Positions 22,384-32,373 of a DNA stretch of 43,200 nt are shown here, in pieces (within the stretch, counting starts at the first letter, position 1; every line of letters starts with the position of its first letter). Source of the DNA: an uncultured Muribaculaceae bacterium (GTDB lineage Bacteria > Bacteroidota > Bacteroidia > Bacteroidales > Muribaculaceae); NCBI GenBank assembly GCA_944321865.1, contig CALUMZ010000016.1, forward strand, positions 1 through 43,200, written 5' to 3'. A program made the position numbers and the translations under genes. Under the pieces are notes generated by a model. It had not been told where the DNA came from, made no database searches, and saw nothing but the letters and a program-made list of their open reading frames with translations.

Positions 22384-24129
22384 TTAGATGGAGTCGATGA
22401 ACTTCACGATGGCATCGCGGTCTTCCTTCGACAGTTCACGGAATTTCTCAACCGATTTCCGGGCATCGCTTTGGGGGTTTCCGTGCCACATGATTGCCTC
22501 GATGACGTTGCGTGCGCGATTGTCGTGAAGGCGGTCGGCAGTGGCCGAACCTGTGCATAATTGGTGCAGGCCGCGTCCCCACAACGGCGTGGTGCGGCAC
22601 CAACCGGTGCGAATGTCATTTTCCATGTGCAATTTGTGCTGAACAAGGTCGGAGTAGGGCCATATAGTCTGGTTCGGGTATTTGGGCAGGCGGCTGTCGC
22701 CACGTGCAAAGAACCCGTTGGGGTCATAAAATTCGTCATTACCTGTTTTCCACGACGGACGGTGGCAATATGTGCAACCTATTTGCTCAAATAGTTCCTT
22801 GCCGCGCAGTACCGCGGGGTCGTCGATATTGCGCACTGCGGGAACTGCGAGCCCGCGGTGCCAAACGACAAAATCTATATAATCCTCGTCATCCATTTCC
22901 ACGTCAAGGTCTTTTGCCGTCAAGTAGGCCGCAATTGCCGATGCCACATCTTCGGTATTGCCGTAATCGGTGGCGTGCCATGTCGGGTGATTCCCTTCGG
23001 GATCGACCGACTCTATGTATTCCTTGTATCCTGCCTGCACTTCGGGGTCGTAGGCCGAGGCCTTCACCCACGAGCTACCGCCAAACCGCGTCAAGTCGTC
23101 GCCCGAGGCTCCGGCAAAATAAGTGTCAAGATAGTGGTAGCGGCGGTTGCTGCGTGTAACGTTGGTGATATTCCACATGGCGTTCACTCCTGCCGCATCT
23201 TGCAACGGGCCGCGACTTAGCGCATACGTGAACTTGAATGGGTGCTGTTCGCCCGCATCGGCAAAGCCGGGAACTACATCGGTGGCCTTTGTATTGCTGT
23301 ATTGTTTTACCCATTCACCGTTTTTGAAGAATGCGGGATTTATACCGTTGGGCAAAAAGCCGTCGCTTTCTTGCTTCGCATATTCAGCCTTCAGGTCTTC
23401 GTCGGAGATTGCGTCGAGCAGCCCGGTACCGTATATGCCGATGGTCGATTCAAGCACCACTTTGTAGTTGCCAAGGTCGGGGACTACGCCTTTGTTATGA
23501 GCATAGACTGCATCGGGCGACATGGTTACCTCGGGATATTCAAGGTCATACGTTTCTCCGTCGGGGAAGCGGTTGCCCCATTCGTCGGTGTACTTGTGCC
23601 AGTTTATGATGACTTTTGTTTCATCGAGGGGCGCTTTAAACGGTTCGGCGGCATGTCCTTGCGGCATACCGGTGAGCCAGCTCACGTATGCGTCGTTGTC
23701 GGGATTATAAACCACGAGCAGGCATCCGTTTCCGATGGAGTTGGTTTCAAAGCTGCCTGCCATGTTGCGCTTGCCATGCCCATATCCCGGGTGGCAATGA
23801 ATACACGAACTGCGCACGTAGGCCGGTCCCAGCCCCTTGCGCACACCGGTGTGATTTGTCATGTACATGTGTTCAAACAGTGCTTCTCCATTCTTGAAGC
23901 GACGGTTCATTTCGGCATCTTCCTCTACGACGGGGGTTGGCTGCTCGTATGCGTTTGAGGTGCTTAGGTAAGCCGTACCCAATTCACCCCCGGCATAATA
24001 CCACTGGGGCAGCGGGTCCGGGTCGGTTGTCCCTGTCCCGGGTGTTGCTGCCGGTTCGTCGTCGCTACAGCCACATAATGTGCCGGCGGCGAGCAACATG
24101 CCAAGCATGTAATAATTTCTCTTTTTCAT
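22384..24129 (-). CDS. Di-heme oxidoreductase lipoprotein (DHOR/DUF1111)
   Basis: This 581-residue lipoprotein has a lipobox LCGC with lipidated Cys21, followed by SDDE. Two c-type haem sites are visible: CIHCH (109-113) and CTYCH (452-456). The usual DHOR motifs RRFKNGEALFEHMY, GRGLHQLC near the end and EAIMWHGN (with a possible axial His) are also present. Members resemble di-haem peroxidases/thiol oxidoreductases and are repeatedly encoded beside imelysin proteins in iron-related operons; their precise reaction is unsettled. It is downstream of an imelysin lipoprotein (101-base gap with an intercistronic hairpin) and upstream of CcsBA. The lipoprotein signal suggests anchoring on the periplasmic or outer side of a membrane. 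Confidence 0.9.
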   Translation of the reverse strand: MKKRNYYMLGMLLAAGTLCGCSDDEPAATPGTGTTDPDPLPQWYYAGGELGTAYLSTSNAYEQPTPVVEEDAEMNRRFKNGEALFEHMYMTNHTGVRKGLGPAYVRSSCIHCHPGYGHGKRNMAGSFETNSIGNGCLLVVYNPDNDAYVSWLTGMPQGHAAEPFKAPLDETKVIINWHKYTDEWGNRFPDGETYDLEYPEVTMSPDAVYAHNKGVVPDLGNYKVVLESTIGIYGTGLLDAISDEDLKAEYAKQESDGFLPNGINPAFFKNGEWVKQYSNTKATDVVPGFADAGEQHPFKFTYALSRGPLQDAAGVNAMWNITNVTRSNRRYHYLDTYFAGASGDDLTRFGGSSWVKASAYDPEVQAGYKEYIESVDPEGNHPTWHATDYGNTEDVASAIAAYLTAKDLDVEMDDEDYIDFVVWHRGLAVPAVRNIDDPAVLRGKELFEQIGCTYCHRPSWKTGNDEFYDPNGFFARGDSRLPKYPNQTIWPYSDLVQHKLHMENDIRTGWCRTTPLWGRGLHQLCTGSATADRLHDNRARNVIEAIMWHGNPQSDARKSVEKFRELSKEDRDAIVKFIDSI

Positions 24130-24178
24130 AAAGTCGATTGTTTTTTGTAGATAGTTTTTTTATGCTATAATGAGGAAT

Positions 24179-24198
24179 GTGCCATATACTCATGGCAC
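24179..24198 (-). terminator. Intercistronic hairpin between imelysin and DHOR genes
   Basis: GTGCCAT (24179-24185) pairs with ATGGCAC (24192-24198) around a 6-nt loop, on the transcript from imelysin to DHOR. There is no immediate U-run, so it may be a partial terminator or an mRNA-stability element that sets the ratio of the two lipoproteins. Confidence 0.4.
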
Positions 24199-24230
24199 AC
24201 CCCTCTGTGCTGTGGGAACAGTGTCACTGA

Positions 24231-25445
24231 TTAATTATTGACCAATACGCTGTTGACGTTGGCCAAAGCGGTCGATAATTTGCCAAGGCTTTCCATTGCC
24301 GCGGTAGCTTCGGGTCCTTGTGCCGAGGCTGCGAATGGCTCGGGTATAGCCTTGATGTTGGTGATGCACTCATCAATCAAATTGCGGACTTCGGTATCAA
24401 CTTCCGGAGCGACAGTGGCCACGAAGTCGCTTATCGAAGCATCATCGTTCAACCCTTCGTAGGCATTGCGTACACTGCGAATGTTGTCGGCAAAGTCAAC
24501 CACCGAGTTCAAGGCGTAAGGCGATTCAATGTAATTCTTGTCTTCTTCGCTTGTCCCTGCGTTGGGGCGGCCTATTTTTTGCGTGTTCACTTCGTCAACT
24601 ATGTCGATGGCACCTTGAATGATTTGCTGTGCGGCAAGCGTAAGGCTCTGGTAGTTGCTGCCTGCTTGTCCGGCATTCTTCATGATTTCGCCATAGTTGA
24701 GGGTCGGCTCAAGCTCGTTGTCGGCGAGAATTTGTTGCTTTTCAGATGTCACATTGTCTATTCCTGCCCACGAAGCCTCAAGGCGTACACATTGGTTGCG
24801 CAAGTCTTCGGCAACGGCTGCCATATAAATCATGTGATTGTTGGTTACGGCAGTTCCATCGAGAGTGTGTCTCAGGTCGCGCGGAGAGCTTGACTGCCCG
24901 TCGGCCGACAATTCATACAGCATGTATTCGATGGCGTGGAATCCGAGTAGTCCATAACCAAGGTTTGCACTGACGTATGCAGCGCCACCGTCGCCGATTG
25001 CCTGCATCATGTCGGCATTCGATAACAGACTGACGAGTGCAGCCTTGTCGAGCGGCCAAGAGTCGATGTGCGGGTCGATGTTGTAGTCGGCGGCTGCTCC
25101 GTACAGCCATGCTTCGCTCAATTCCCATGCCTCGCGCGACAGGGTCCAGTGCCGGCAGGCCTGCTCCACATATTCGTTCGCTGCCGTGACGTCACCGGCA
25201 ATGAAAAGGTCGCGAATTTGCACACATTGGTTATACAGCTCTATGGCTTCATCGGCCATAACTTTGTAATTGGGAACGACCGTATTGTCGACGTATGGGT
25301 CGATGGCTGCTTTCAGGGCAATATCTTTTGCATTGTCGTTGCCTCCGCCTTCGGTTGCCGGTTCATCGTCGCTACATGCCGTAAGGCTCACAGCTACCAT
25401 GGCACTCATAGCCATGGTACAGATTGTTTTTGTGAATTTTTTCAT
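24231..25445 (-). CDS. Imelysin family lipoprotein (EfeO-like)
   Basis: This 404-residue lipoprotein has a lipobox LTAC with lipidated Cys24, then SDDEPA. The imelysin fold (peptidase-like M75, helical duplication) is shown by the GxHxxE motif in GFHAIEY (168-174), with His170 and Glu173. The motif-bearing helices are preceded by REAWELSEAWLYG (104-116) and DPHIDSWPLD, typical of the family. Imelysins are cell-surface or periplasmic proteins induced by iron limitation and likely bind iron or haem; proteolysis is not established. It lies between the porin-like gene (35-base gap) and DHOR. The shared lipoprotein leader with SDDE.PA in both lipoproteins suggests a common destination. Confidence 0.9.
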   Translation of the reverse strand: MKKFTKTICTMAMSAMVAVSLTACSDDEPATEGGGNDNAKDIALKAAIDPYVDNTVVPNYKVMADEAIELYNQCVQIRDLFIAGDVTAANEYVEQACRHWTLSREAWELSEAWLYGAAADYNIDPHIDSWPLDKAALVSLLSNADMMQAIGDGGAAYVSANLGYGLLGFHAIEYMLYELSADGQSSSPRDLRHTLDGTAVTNNHMIYMAAVAEDLRNQCVRLEASWAGIDNVTSEKQQILADNELEPTLNYGEIMKNAGQAGSNYQSLTLAAQQIIQGAIDIVDEVNTQKIGRPNAGTSEEDKNYIESPYALNSVVDFADNIRSVRNAYEGLNDDASISDFVATVAPEVDTEVRNLIDECITNIKAIPEPFAASAQGPEATAAMESLGKLSTALANVNSVLVNN

Positions 25446-25480
25446 TTTTTTCTTGTTATTTGTTTTGTTATGCTTTTTGT

Positions 25481-26791
25481 TTATCGTGTGAAAAATCCTG
25501 AGTAAGCGATGCCGACCGAGATTGCCGGTTCGTTATTGTAAGGCGATTCCAGCAACCCTATGGAATATTCTCCTTTAATCACAATATCTTTCAGCGGGTA
25601 GTAATTTATGCCTGCTGCCACACGGCTGCGTCCGCAGAAGTTATAAATGTCGGTGTCGGTTTCGTGCATCGAGTCGTAATAGTCGTACCGCCCGAATACA
25701 TAAAACTTTTGTCCCCTGTCGGCAAGTTTGCCAATGTGTGCGAATATATTGTAACCGGCCTCTATGCCGCCTGCAATGGCTGCCGATGCCACGGCTTGGT
25801 GGGGTGAGGGAGAGTCTTGGCTCATGTTGTTGATGTTGACTTTGGTGATGGTCTCGGCATCGCTAAGGTGGCCGTAGTCGAAATTCCCGCGGACAATCCA
25901 GTTGTGGCCTGTGTAGTTAAAGTCAAATGCGCCTATCATTACAGTGCCTTTTACATCCTTGTAGCGGGTTGAGTTCCTGTTGGCACTTAACGTGTTGCTG
26001 AATGAGTTGCCTATGTATCCGCTAACCGAGAGCCTCAGTCCCGGAACCGAGAAATTGTCGACACGGAAAGCTCCGGCAACGGCATTGCCTATCTTGAACT
26101 CGTAGGGGCTGCCAGCTCCGTCGTGTATCCAGCCCATGCGTCCGAAACGGTCGGAGTCGAGCCCCGGCACGAGCAATGCTTCATAACGCCAGTCCCCGGC
26201 ACGCCCCCAGATGCTGATGCCTGTTTCGTGCCATGTGCAAGGCATGATGGTATTTTCCCCTTCGGGACGGTAGACTCCGAAAAATTCGGTGGGCATGTGG
26301 TGCATGTTGGTACCGCCCACAGGGACTATAATGTGACCTATCCTGACGTTGAGCTGCGGCATAAACGATTTCTGAATCCAGAATTGTTCCAATGCCACTT
26401 CCCCTCCTCGTTCTATTTCGCTTTCATATTCTCCGGCTTCTTCTTCCTCTATCTCCATAGCCGATTCGGTTCCGCCGTGTTCAAATTCTATTTCGCTGCC
26501 CATTGTCCATCCTTTGCCGAAGTCGTAACCGAGGAAAATTACCACGTGAGGCAGGTCAAACCGGCCGTGGGTTTCATCTTTATACCGTTCGGGAGAAAGG
26601 TAGCGCATGTATTTGTCGCTGTACATGTTATAAGAATAAACCGCTTCGCCATATCCTCCGATGGTGAGCCGTGACATTACGTTTTCTATTTTGGACGGTT
26701 CTTTGTTACTTTCCGAATCTTTTTCGACTGCTGTTGCGTGACCAACGGCCGTAGTTATCAGCAGGATAAGCATTAAAACTTTTTCTTTCAT
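25481..26791 (-). CDS. Outer-membrane porin-like beta-barrel of the imelysin operon
   Basis: This 436-residue outer-membrane protein begins MKEKVLMLILLITTAVGHAT as signal, then LTIGGYGEAVYSYNMYSDKY. The opening GGYGE.....Y pattern belongs to phosphate- or sugar-type porins and related Bacteroidetes barrels. Other features are VVIFLGYDFGKGWTMGSEIE and WIQKSFMPQLNVRIGHIIVPVG, and an unusual Glu-rich loop EIEEEEAGEYESEIE. It ends IAYSGFFTR, with aromatic residues near the C-terminus. The frame reaches 26893 but ATG 26791 starts the signal peptide. A -7 box TACTTTTG (26825-26832) precedes it, so it probably leads the porin-imelysin-DHOR-CcsBA operon. Confidence 0.7.
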   Translation of the reverse strand: MKEKVLMLILLITTAVGHATAVEKDSESNKEPSKIENVMSRLTIGGYGEAVYSYNMYSDKYMRYLSPERYKDETHGRFDLPHVVIFLGYDFGKGWTMGSEIEFEHGGTESAMEIEEEEAGEYESEIERGGEVALEQFWIQKSFMPQLNVRIGHIIVPVGGTNMHHMPTEFFGVYRPEGENTIMPCTWHETGISIWGRAGDWRYEALLVPGLDSDRFGRMGWIHDGAGSPYEFKIGNAVAGAFRVDNFSVPGLRLSVSGYIGNSFSNTLSANRNSTRYKDVKGTVMIGAFDFNYTGHNWIVRGNFDYGHLSDAETITKVNINNMSQDSPSPHQAVASAAIAGGIEAGYNIFAHIGKLADRGQKFYVFGRYDYYDSMHETDTDIYNFCGRSRVAAGINYYPLKDIVIKGEYSIGLLESPYNNEPAISVGIAYSGFFTR

Positions 26792-26824
26792 TCTTTTGCG
26801 ATTTTTTGTAAATATTCCTGAATG

Positions 26825-26832
26825 CAAAAGTA
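26825..26832 (-). promoter_or_regulatory. -7 box for the porin-imelysin-DHOR-CcsBA operon
   Basis: The minus strand reads TACTTTTG, 33 bases before ATG 26791, and a TTG lies about 20 bases further upstream. I see no clear Fur box, so iron regulation is only a hypothesis. Confidence 0.5.
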
Positions 26833-26991
26833 GAAGTGCTGCAAACCTTGAACAATCCCTATTAGTTGGTAAAAAATCGTAAAATATAGCCATTTGTTAC
26901 TATTGGCGGCAACCTCTTTTGTGGGATATGAATTATGAACCGATAATCTGATAATCCGATGGGATTATTTTACCGATTGGGGGGGAATTTG

Positions 26992-26999
26992 TAACTTTG
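26992..26999 (+). promoter_or_regulatory. -7 box for mutS
   Basis: TAACTTTG, matching TAnnTTTG, lies 23 bases before the mutS GTG at 27023. Confidence 0.5.
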
Positions 27000-27022
27000 G
27001 GAGTTAAAAATGAGATATACTT

Positions 27023-29635
27023 GTGGCAAAAGAGATTGTTGAAACGCCGTTGATGAAGCAATATTTCGAGATGAAAAAGAAACATCCCGATGCAATATTG
27101 CTGTTTCGTGTTGGAGACTTTTATGAGACATTTTCGGACGATGCCATTGCAAGCTCCGATATACTGGGGATAACACTTACGCGCCGTGCCAACGGGGCGG
27201 CACAATATGTGGAACTTGCAGGTTTCCCGCATCATGCGCTTGATACTTATTTGCCAAAACTTGTCAGAGCCGGCAAGCGTGTGGCAATATGTGAGCAATT
27301 AGAAGATCCCAAACTTACCAAGAAACTTGTCAAGCGAGGCATAACCGAGTTGGTTACTCCCGGAGTATCTATTAACGACAATATTCTCAACAATCGTGAA
27401 AATAATTTTCTTGCCGCCGTATATTTCGGAAAGCGCGCATGTGGCGTGGCATTCCTTGACATAAGTACAGGGGAATTTCTCACTGCCGAGGGTACTACCG
27501 ACTACATCGACAAGCTGCTGGGCAATTTCTCTCCCAAGGAGGTGCTTGTGGAACGTAGCAGCCGCAAGCGGTTTGCCGAGACTTTTTCGGCAAAGTATCT
27601 GACTTTTGATCTCGACGACTGGATTTTTACCGAGGAAGCTGCTACCGACAGGCTGTTGAGGCATTTCGAGACTAAGAATTTGAAAGGTTTCGGCATCGAC
27701 TCGATGCACAGTGCGATAGTTGCATCGGGTGCCATATTATGCTACCTTGACATAACTCAGCACACACATGTGAGCCATATAACCACACTGTCGAGAATAG
27801 AAGAGGAACGATATGTAAGGCTCGACAAGTTTACCGTTCGCAATCTTGAATTGGTCGGTTCGATGTGTGAAGACGGGAAGAGCCTGTTGTCGGTCATTGA
27901 CGGGACACTCACGCCGATGGGGGCGCGAATGCTGCGGCGGTGGATATTGTTCCCTCTTAAAGACATAGGGCAGATAAACAACCGGCTTGACGTGGTGGAG
28001 TATTTCTTCCGCGACACCAAGGCGCGCGACATGCTTAAACGCCAGCTCGAAATGATAGGCGATGTGGAAAGGCTTATATCAAAGGTGGCCGTTGGGAGGA
28101 TAACTCCCCGGGAACTGGTGCAGTTGAAGAATGCATTGACGGCAATTGAGCCGGTGAAGGAGCTGTGTTCGTCGGCCGGTAATGATGTGCTGCGTCACTT
28201 TGGCGAGCAATTGAATCCGTGCAAGATAATTCGCGACCGCATAGCGCATGAAATCAATCCCGATGCCTCGAATGTGGCTAACCGCGGCAATGTGATATGC
28301 AGCGGCGTAAATGCCGAGCTTGATGAATTGCGGGAAATTTCTCATTCGAGCAAGGATTACCTGCTCAAGTTGCAACAGTCTGAAAGCGAGCGTACCGGTA
28401 TACCGAGCTTGAAAATCAGTTATAATAACGTGTTTGGTTATTATATTGAAGTGCGCAATACGCACAAGGACAAGGTGCCGCCTGAATGGATAAGGAAACA
28501 GACGCTTGTGAGTGCCGAACGTTATGTGACGCAGGAACTGAAAGAATATGAAGAAAAAATACTCGGAGCCGAAGAAAAAATAATTTCTATCGAAACGCGC
28601 TTGTTTAATGAAATTGTGACTGCTGTTGCCGATTATATACCGGCAATACAGGTCGATTCAAACTTGATTGCCCGGCTCGATTGCCTGCTTGCCTTTACCA
28701 AGGCTGCCGCCGACAATCGTTATGCGCGTCCTGTCCTCGACGATTCTCTCGATATTGAGATTGTTGAAGGCCGGCATCCTGTTATTGAAAAGCAGTTGCC
28801 TCCGGGAGAGAAGTATGTTTCCAATAGTATAAGACTTAGCAACGAAGGCAACCAGATTATAATGATAACAGGGCCCAACATGGCCGGTAAGTCGGCACTG
28901 TTGAGGCAGACGGCATTGATTGTACTGATGGCGCAAATAGGTTGTTTCGTGCCGGCCGACAGTGCCCGCATTGGCATAGTCGACAAGATTTTCACCCGTG
29001 TGGGTGCAAGCGACAACATATCGCTCGGTGAGTCGACTTTCATGGTCGAAATGACCGAGGCAGCCTCGATACTCAACAACATAAGCGAGCGCAGCTTGAT
29101 ACTGTTTGACGAGCTTGGACGTGGAACAAGTACATACGACGGTATCTCGATTGCATGGTCGATAGTGGAATATTTGCACGAGAACGGCAAGGCTCACCCC
29201 AAGACGTTATTTGCCACGCATTACCACGAGTTGAATGAAATGGAAAAGACCTACCGGCGCATTGCCAACTATAATGTGTCGGTAAAGGAGATTGACGGCA
29301 GGGTGGTGTTTGTGCGCAAATTGGTGCCCGGTGGCAGCGAACACAGCTTCGGCATACACGTGGCGAAGCTGGCGGGAATGCCGCCATCGATTGTGGAGCG
29401 TGCCGATGAGGTACTGCATCAATTAGAAGAGAACAATCGTGGGGAAAAGAAGCCTCTTAACATTAAAGATGCGCCGGTTACAGGCGGAATGCAATTGTCG
29501 TTTTTCCAACTCGACGACCCTGTGCTGTGCCAAGTGCGCGATGAAATATTGAACGTCGATATTGACAATCTTACTCCCATGCAGGCACTCAACAAGTTGA
29601 ACGATATAAAGAAGATTATAACCGGGCGTGATTAA
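27023..29635 (+). CDS. mutS: DNA mismatch repair protein MutS
   Basis: This 870-residue mismatch sensor has all expected parts. The N-terminal mismatch-recognition motif GDFYETF (31-37) carries the wedge Phe33 and Glu35. Connector, lever and clamp domains follow in the middle. The ATPase domain carries Walker [11 protein letters not shown] (617-624 for the loop), [10 protein letters not shown], and Walker [17 protein letters not shown] (near 696). The C-terminal region ends in a short beta-clamp/dimerisation tail ([10 protein letters not shown]). It starts with GTG at 27023: the nearby ATG at 27010 is out of frame. Bacteroidetes MutS usually works with MutL without MutH. The TonB-dependent receptor gene follows after 28 bases. 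Confidence 0.97.
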   Translation: MAKEIVETPLMKQYFEMKKKHPDAILLFRVGDFYETFSDDAIASSDILGITLTRRANGAAQYVELAGFPHHALDTYLPKLVRAGKRVAICEQLEDPKLTKKLVKRGITELVTPGVSINDNILNNRENNFLAAVYFGKRACGVAFLDISTGEFLTAEGTTDYIDKLLGNFSPKEVLVERSSRKRFAETFSAKYLTFDLDDWIFTEEAATDRLLRHFETKNLKGFGIDSMHSAIVASGAILCYLDITQHTHVSHITTLSRIEEERYVRLDKFTVRNLELVGSMCEDGKSLLSVIDGTLTPMGARMLRRWILFPLKDIGQINNRLDVVEYFFRDTKARDMLKRQLEMIGDVERLISKVAVGRITPRELVQLKNALTAIEPVKELCSSAGNDVLRHFGEQLNPCKIIRDRIAHEINPDASNVANRGNVICSGVNAELDELREISHSSKDYLLKLQQSESERTGIPSLKISYNNVFGYYIEVRNTHKDKVPPEWIRKQTLVSAERYVTQELKEYEEKILGAEEKIISIETRLFNEIVTAVADYIPAIQVDSNLIARLDCLLAFTKAAADNRYARPVLDDSLDIEIVEGRHPVIEKQLPPGEKYVSNSIRLSNEGNQIIMITGPNMAGKSALLRQTALIVLMAQIGCFVPADSARIGIVDKIFTRVGASDNISLGESTFMVEMTEAASILNNISERSLILFDELGRGTSTYDGISIAWSIVEYLHENGKAHPKTLFATHYHELNEMEKTYRRIANYNVSVKEIDGRVVFVRKLVPGGSEHSFGIHVAKLAGMPPSIVERADEVLHQLEENNRGEKKPLNIKDAPVTGGMQLSFFQLDDPVLCQVRDEILNVDIDNLTPMQALNKLNDIKKIITGRD

Positions 29636-29663
29636 GCCTTTCCCTCGGTGAAATCATAACGAC

Positions 29664-32009
29664 ATGAGATACTTATTGCTGATGATATTGTGCATGGCGG
29701 CTGCCTTTGGCACGACTGCGGCGGTGGTGACTGGCGTTGCGCAAGGGCGTGTGACCGATGGCGACACCGGCGAACCTGTGGCCGGGGCTTCGGTGGCAAT
29801 GACCGGGGAAATGCTGCTCGAAACCCACACCGACAGCCTTGGATATTACCGCATCGACGGGCTGCCGGTGGGATATTGCATTTTGCAGGTCGAGGCTGCC
29901 GGATATGATTATGCCTCGACCGAGGCTTTTGCGGTCTCTACGGCTGCTCCGGCAATTGTCGATGTGCAATTGTCACGCACACGCCACGAGTTGAGTGAAC
30001 TGACGGTTACCGCGTCGCCTTTCAACCCCGGCATAGAGGCTCCGGTGTCGATGATGCGCATAGGTGCGCAGGAAATAGACCTTACGCCGGGAGCAAACCG
30101 CGATATTTCAAAGGTGTTGCAGTCGATGCCGGGTGTGTTGTCGGTGAGCAACTCAAACCGCAACGACTTGCTCGTGCGCGGTGGCGGCGCAAACGAGAAC
30201 CGTTATTATGTCGATGGCATAGAGATACCCGTGCTAAACCATTTTGCCGTGCAAGGCGGCTCGGGTGGGAATGCCTCGCTTGTCAACACCGAGTTGTTGA
30301 GTTCCACCGAGTTTTATACTTCGGCATTCCCGGTGGAGCTTGCGTCGGGATTGAGTTCGGTTATGGAGATGACCATGCTCGAAGGCAACCGCGACAGGTT
30401 TCACGGCAAGTTCATAGTGGGCTTTACCGATGCCGGTCTGCACGTTAACACGCCGGTGAGCCGCGACGGGCGCACCACATTGACGGCATCGTGGCGCACG
30501 AGCTACCTCAATATGCTCTTCAGTATGTTGAAGTTGCCTTTCCTTCCCACTTACAACGATTATCAGTTTAAATTGGCGACCGACTTGTCGGCCGACGACA
30601 AATTGTACTTTATTGGCATCGGTTCTCTCGATAACAATAAATTGAACACCGGTGAAGAGAATCTTGAACCCGACAGGGAGTATATATTGGGCTACTTGCC
30701 GAATAACGACCAGACGAGCTTTACATTCGGTGGGGGTTATGTGCACCGTTTCGACGGCGGCAGGTTGTGGGTCACGGTGAGCGTTGACTATCTCAAGAAC
30801 CGGCTCTATAAGTATGAAAGCAACGACGAGGCACGACCGTTGCTGTTTGACATAGACAGCCGCGAAATGAACTACCGCGCCAATGTGAGTGCCGAGTGGC
30901 ACGATGTGGCAGGGTTCAGGCTCATGGCAGGCGCGAGCGGCGGGGTGGGGACGAGCAGGCATGTCACTTTCGGCCGTTATGGAATTTATGCCTCGGCAAG
31001 CAGGGTGTGGGGACGCATGTCGGCCAATGCGTCGTTGCGCTTCGACGGCATGAGCTATGGCCGGCACACGAGCAACCCGTTGAAGCAGGTTTCGCCGCGG
31101 CTCAACTTGTCTTATCGCTTAAGCCGGGTATTCACGCTGAGCGGCAGCGTGGCACGGTATTACCAAGAACCCACGATGACGCTGCTCGATTACGACGGAA
31201 ACGATATTGATGGTTTCCGTCAAAGCGACGGGTTGAAATATTCGGCTGTCAACCATTATGTGGCAGGCATTGGTTTTTCGCCCGATGCCATGCAGGTGTT
31301 GCGGCTTGAGGGGTTCTGGAAACAATATTCGCAGTTGCCGGTCTCGCTGCTTGATGGTATGCCGGTGACGACGCAAAATTTCAGCGATTATATAGTGGGC
31401 GACGTGCCGGCCGTCTCGTTCGGACGGGGACGGGCATACGGTGTGGAATTGTCGTGGCGGCATCGCGACTTGTGGAATACCGTTGTGAATGCGTCTTACA
31501 CGTTTGTCCGCTCGCAATTGCGCCGCACCGACGGGCAGCCCGGCTACTGGAGCGCGCCGTGGGACGTTCGCAACATTTTCACGATTGCTGCCATACACCG
31601 CTTGGGACGCAACTGGACGGTAGGCGCCAAATGGCAATATTCGGGAGGATTGCCCTTTACGCCATACGACAAGGAACGCTCGTCGCTGATTTCGGCATGG
31701 GATGCGCGGCGCAGGCCATACGCCGACAATTCGCGATACAATTCCGGCCGCGAACCGGCTTATCATCAGCTCGACGTGCGTGTCGACAAGATATGGTACT
31801 TTAGCCGGTGGAGGCTCGGATTTTATGTAGACATTCAAAATATATACAATTTCAGCCCCTACGGGCAACCTATTTTATCGCCTGTAACCAACGAAGTCGG
31901 AGGTTACGTGGCAGATGCCGCCAACCCCGGGCATTACGAAATGCACGAAATACCGCACGACATTGGCGGCACTGTTCTGCCCACCGTTGGCATAACCGTT
32001 GAATTTTAA
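29664..32009 (+). CDS. TonB-dependent receptor with carboxypeptidase-like N-domain
   Basis: This 781-residue outer-membrane receptor has a signal peptide (1-19) and then a carboxypeptidase regulatory-like domain (about 24-105: GRVTDGDTGEPVAGASV, GYYRIDGLPVGYCILQVEAAGY). The plug domain follows (DISKVLQSMPGVLSVSNSNRND, VRGGGANENRYYVDGIEIPV) and then a 22-strand barrel ending GGTVLPTVGITVEF. The TonB-box-like SELTVTA segment lies at 112-118. Substrate is unknown; no SusD partner is encoded next to it, so it is not a Sus-type glycan pair. It may transport a siderophore, cobalamin or peptide. It lies 28 bases after mutS on the same strand but is unrelated in function. Confidence 0.9.
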   Translation: MRYLLLMILCMAAAFGTTAAVVTGVAQGRVTDGDTGEPVAGASVAMTGEMLLETHTDSLGYYRIDGLPVGYCILQVEAAGYDYASTEAFAVSTAAPAIVDVQLSRTRHELSELTVTASPFNPGIEAPVSMMRIGAQEIDLTPGANRDISKVLQSMPGVLSVSNSNRNDLLVRGGGANENRYYVDGIEIPVLNHFAVQGGSGGNASLVNTELLSSTEFYTSAFPVELASGLSSVMEMTMLEGNRDRFHGKFIVGFTDAGLHVNTPVSRDGRTTLTASWRTSYLNMLFSMLKLPFLPTYNDYQFKLATDLSADDKLYFIGIGSLDNNKLNTGEENLEPDREYILGYLPNNDQTSFTFGGGYVHRFDGGRLWVTVSVDYLKNRLYKYESNDEARPLLFDIDSREMNYRANVSAEWHDVAGFRLMAGASGGVGTSRHVTFGRYGIYASASRVWGRMSANASLRFDGMSYGRHTSNPLKQVSPRLNLSYRLSRVFTLSGSVARYYQEPTMTLLDYDGNDIDGFRQSDGLKYSAVNHYVAGIGFSPDAMQVLRLEGFWKQYSQLPVSLLDGMPVTTQNFSDYIVGDVPAVSFGRGRAYGVELSWRHRDLWNTVVNASYTFVRSQLRRTDGQPGYWSAPWDVRNIFTIAAIHRLGRNWTVGAKWQYSGGLPFTPYDKERSSLISAWDARRRPYADNSRYNSGREPAYHQLDVRVDKIWYFSRWRLGFYVDIQNIYNFSPYGQPILSPVTNEVGGYVADAANPGHYEMHEIPHDIGGTVLPTVGITVEF

Positions 32010-32043
32010 CCAATTGCGTATGCTGCAATCACCGCTTTTGCAT

Positions 32044-32073
32044 TATCTTTGCATAGAATAGTATAAAGGAGGG
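32044..32073 (+). promoter_or_regulatory. -7 box and unusually strong Shine-Dalgarno of the toxin-antitoxin operon
   Basis: TATCTTTG (32044-32051) is a -7 box, followed by AAAGGAGGG (32065-32073), a near-perfect anti-16S match four to ten bases before ATG 32077. Almost no other gene in this window has such a site, so strong antitoxin translation may be selected here. Confidence 0.6.
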
Positions 32074-32076
32074 AAT

Positions 32077-32373
32077 ATGGCAACGGTAACATTGGAAGCA
32101 TTGCAAAATGAATTGGTTCGCGATATTTTGAATATCGACGACATGAGCGTGTTGAAAAAAATAAAAAACGTGTTGCGCCGCGAGGAGCGCAAGACTGCCG
32201 ATTACGTGGCGGTAGAACAACCGTCGGCGGGTGTTGTGGCTGAAGATAGTGAGCCTTATATGACAAAGGAAGAGATTCTTGCCAATTTCGACCAAGCGTG
32301 CAAGGAATTGAAACTCAACTTGGAAGGAAAGTTGGAATTTAAAACCCTTGATGAGGCTCTCAATGAATTGTAA
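32077..32373 (+). CDS. Antitoxin of a RelE-type toxin-antitoxin pair
   Basis: This 98-residue acidic, helical protein has an N-terminal part (MATVTLEALQNELVRDILNIDD) that looks like a short dimerisation and DNA-binding region, followed by a lysine-rich helix and a charged, probably disordered middle. The C-terminal segment YMTKEEILANFDQACKELKL to the end is typical of toxin-wrapping antitoxin tails. It is followed by the toxin gene, which starts inside its last codons (ATG 32363 versus stop 32371-32373). Such antitoxins usually repress their own promoter; a possible operator was not identified. Family assignment rests mainly on context. Confidence 0.75.
   Translation: MATVTLEALQNELVRDILNIDDMSVLKKIKNVLRREERKTADYVAVEQPSAGVVAEDSEPYMTKEEILANFDQACKELKLNLEGKLEFKTLDEALNEL

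Noticed and set aside
23242..23958. 238-codon plus-strand frame
   Set aside because: Antisense shadow of the di-heme oxidoreductase, whose haem sites and lipobox are unmistakable.
26791..26890. Fur box upstream of the imelysin operon
   Set aside because: I found no convincing GATAATnATTATC-like 19-mer; iron regulation remains a hypothesis from gene content only.
30234..31067. 277-codon minus-strand frame
   Set aside because: Antisense to the TonB-dependent receptor; low-complexity, His/Arg/Pro-rich shadow of GC-rich coding DNA.
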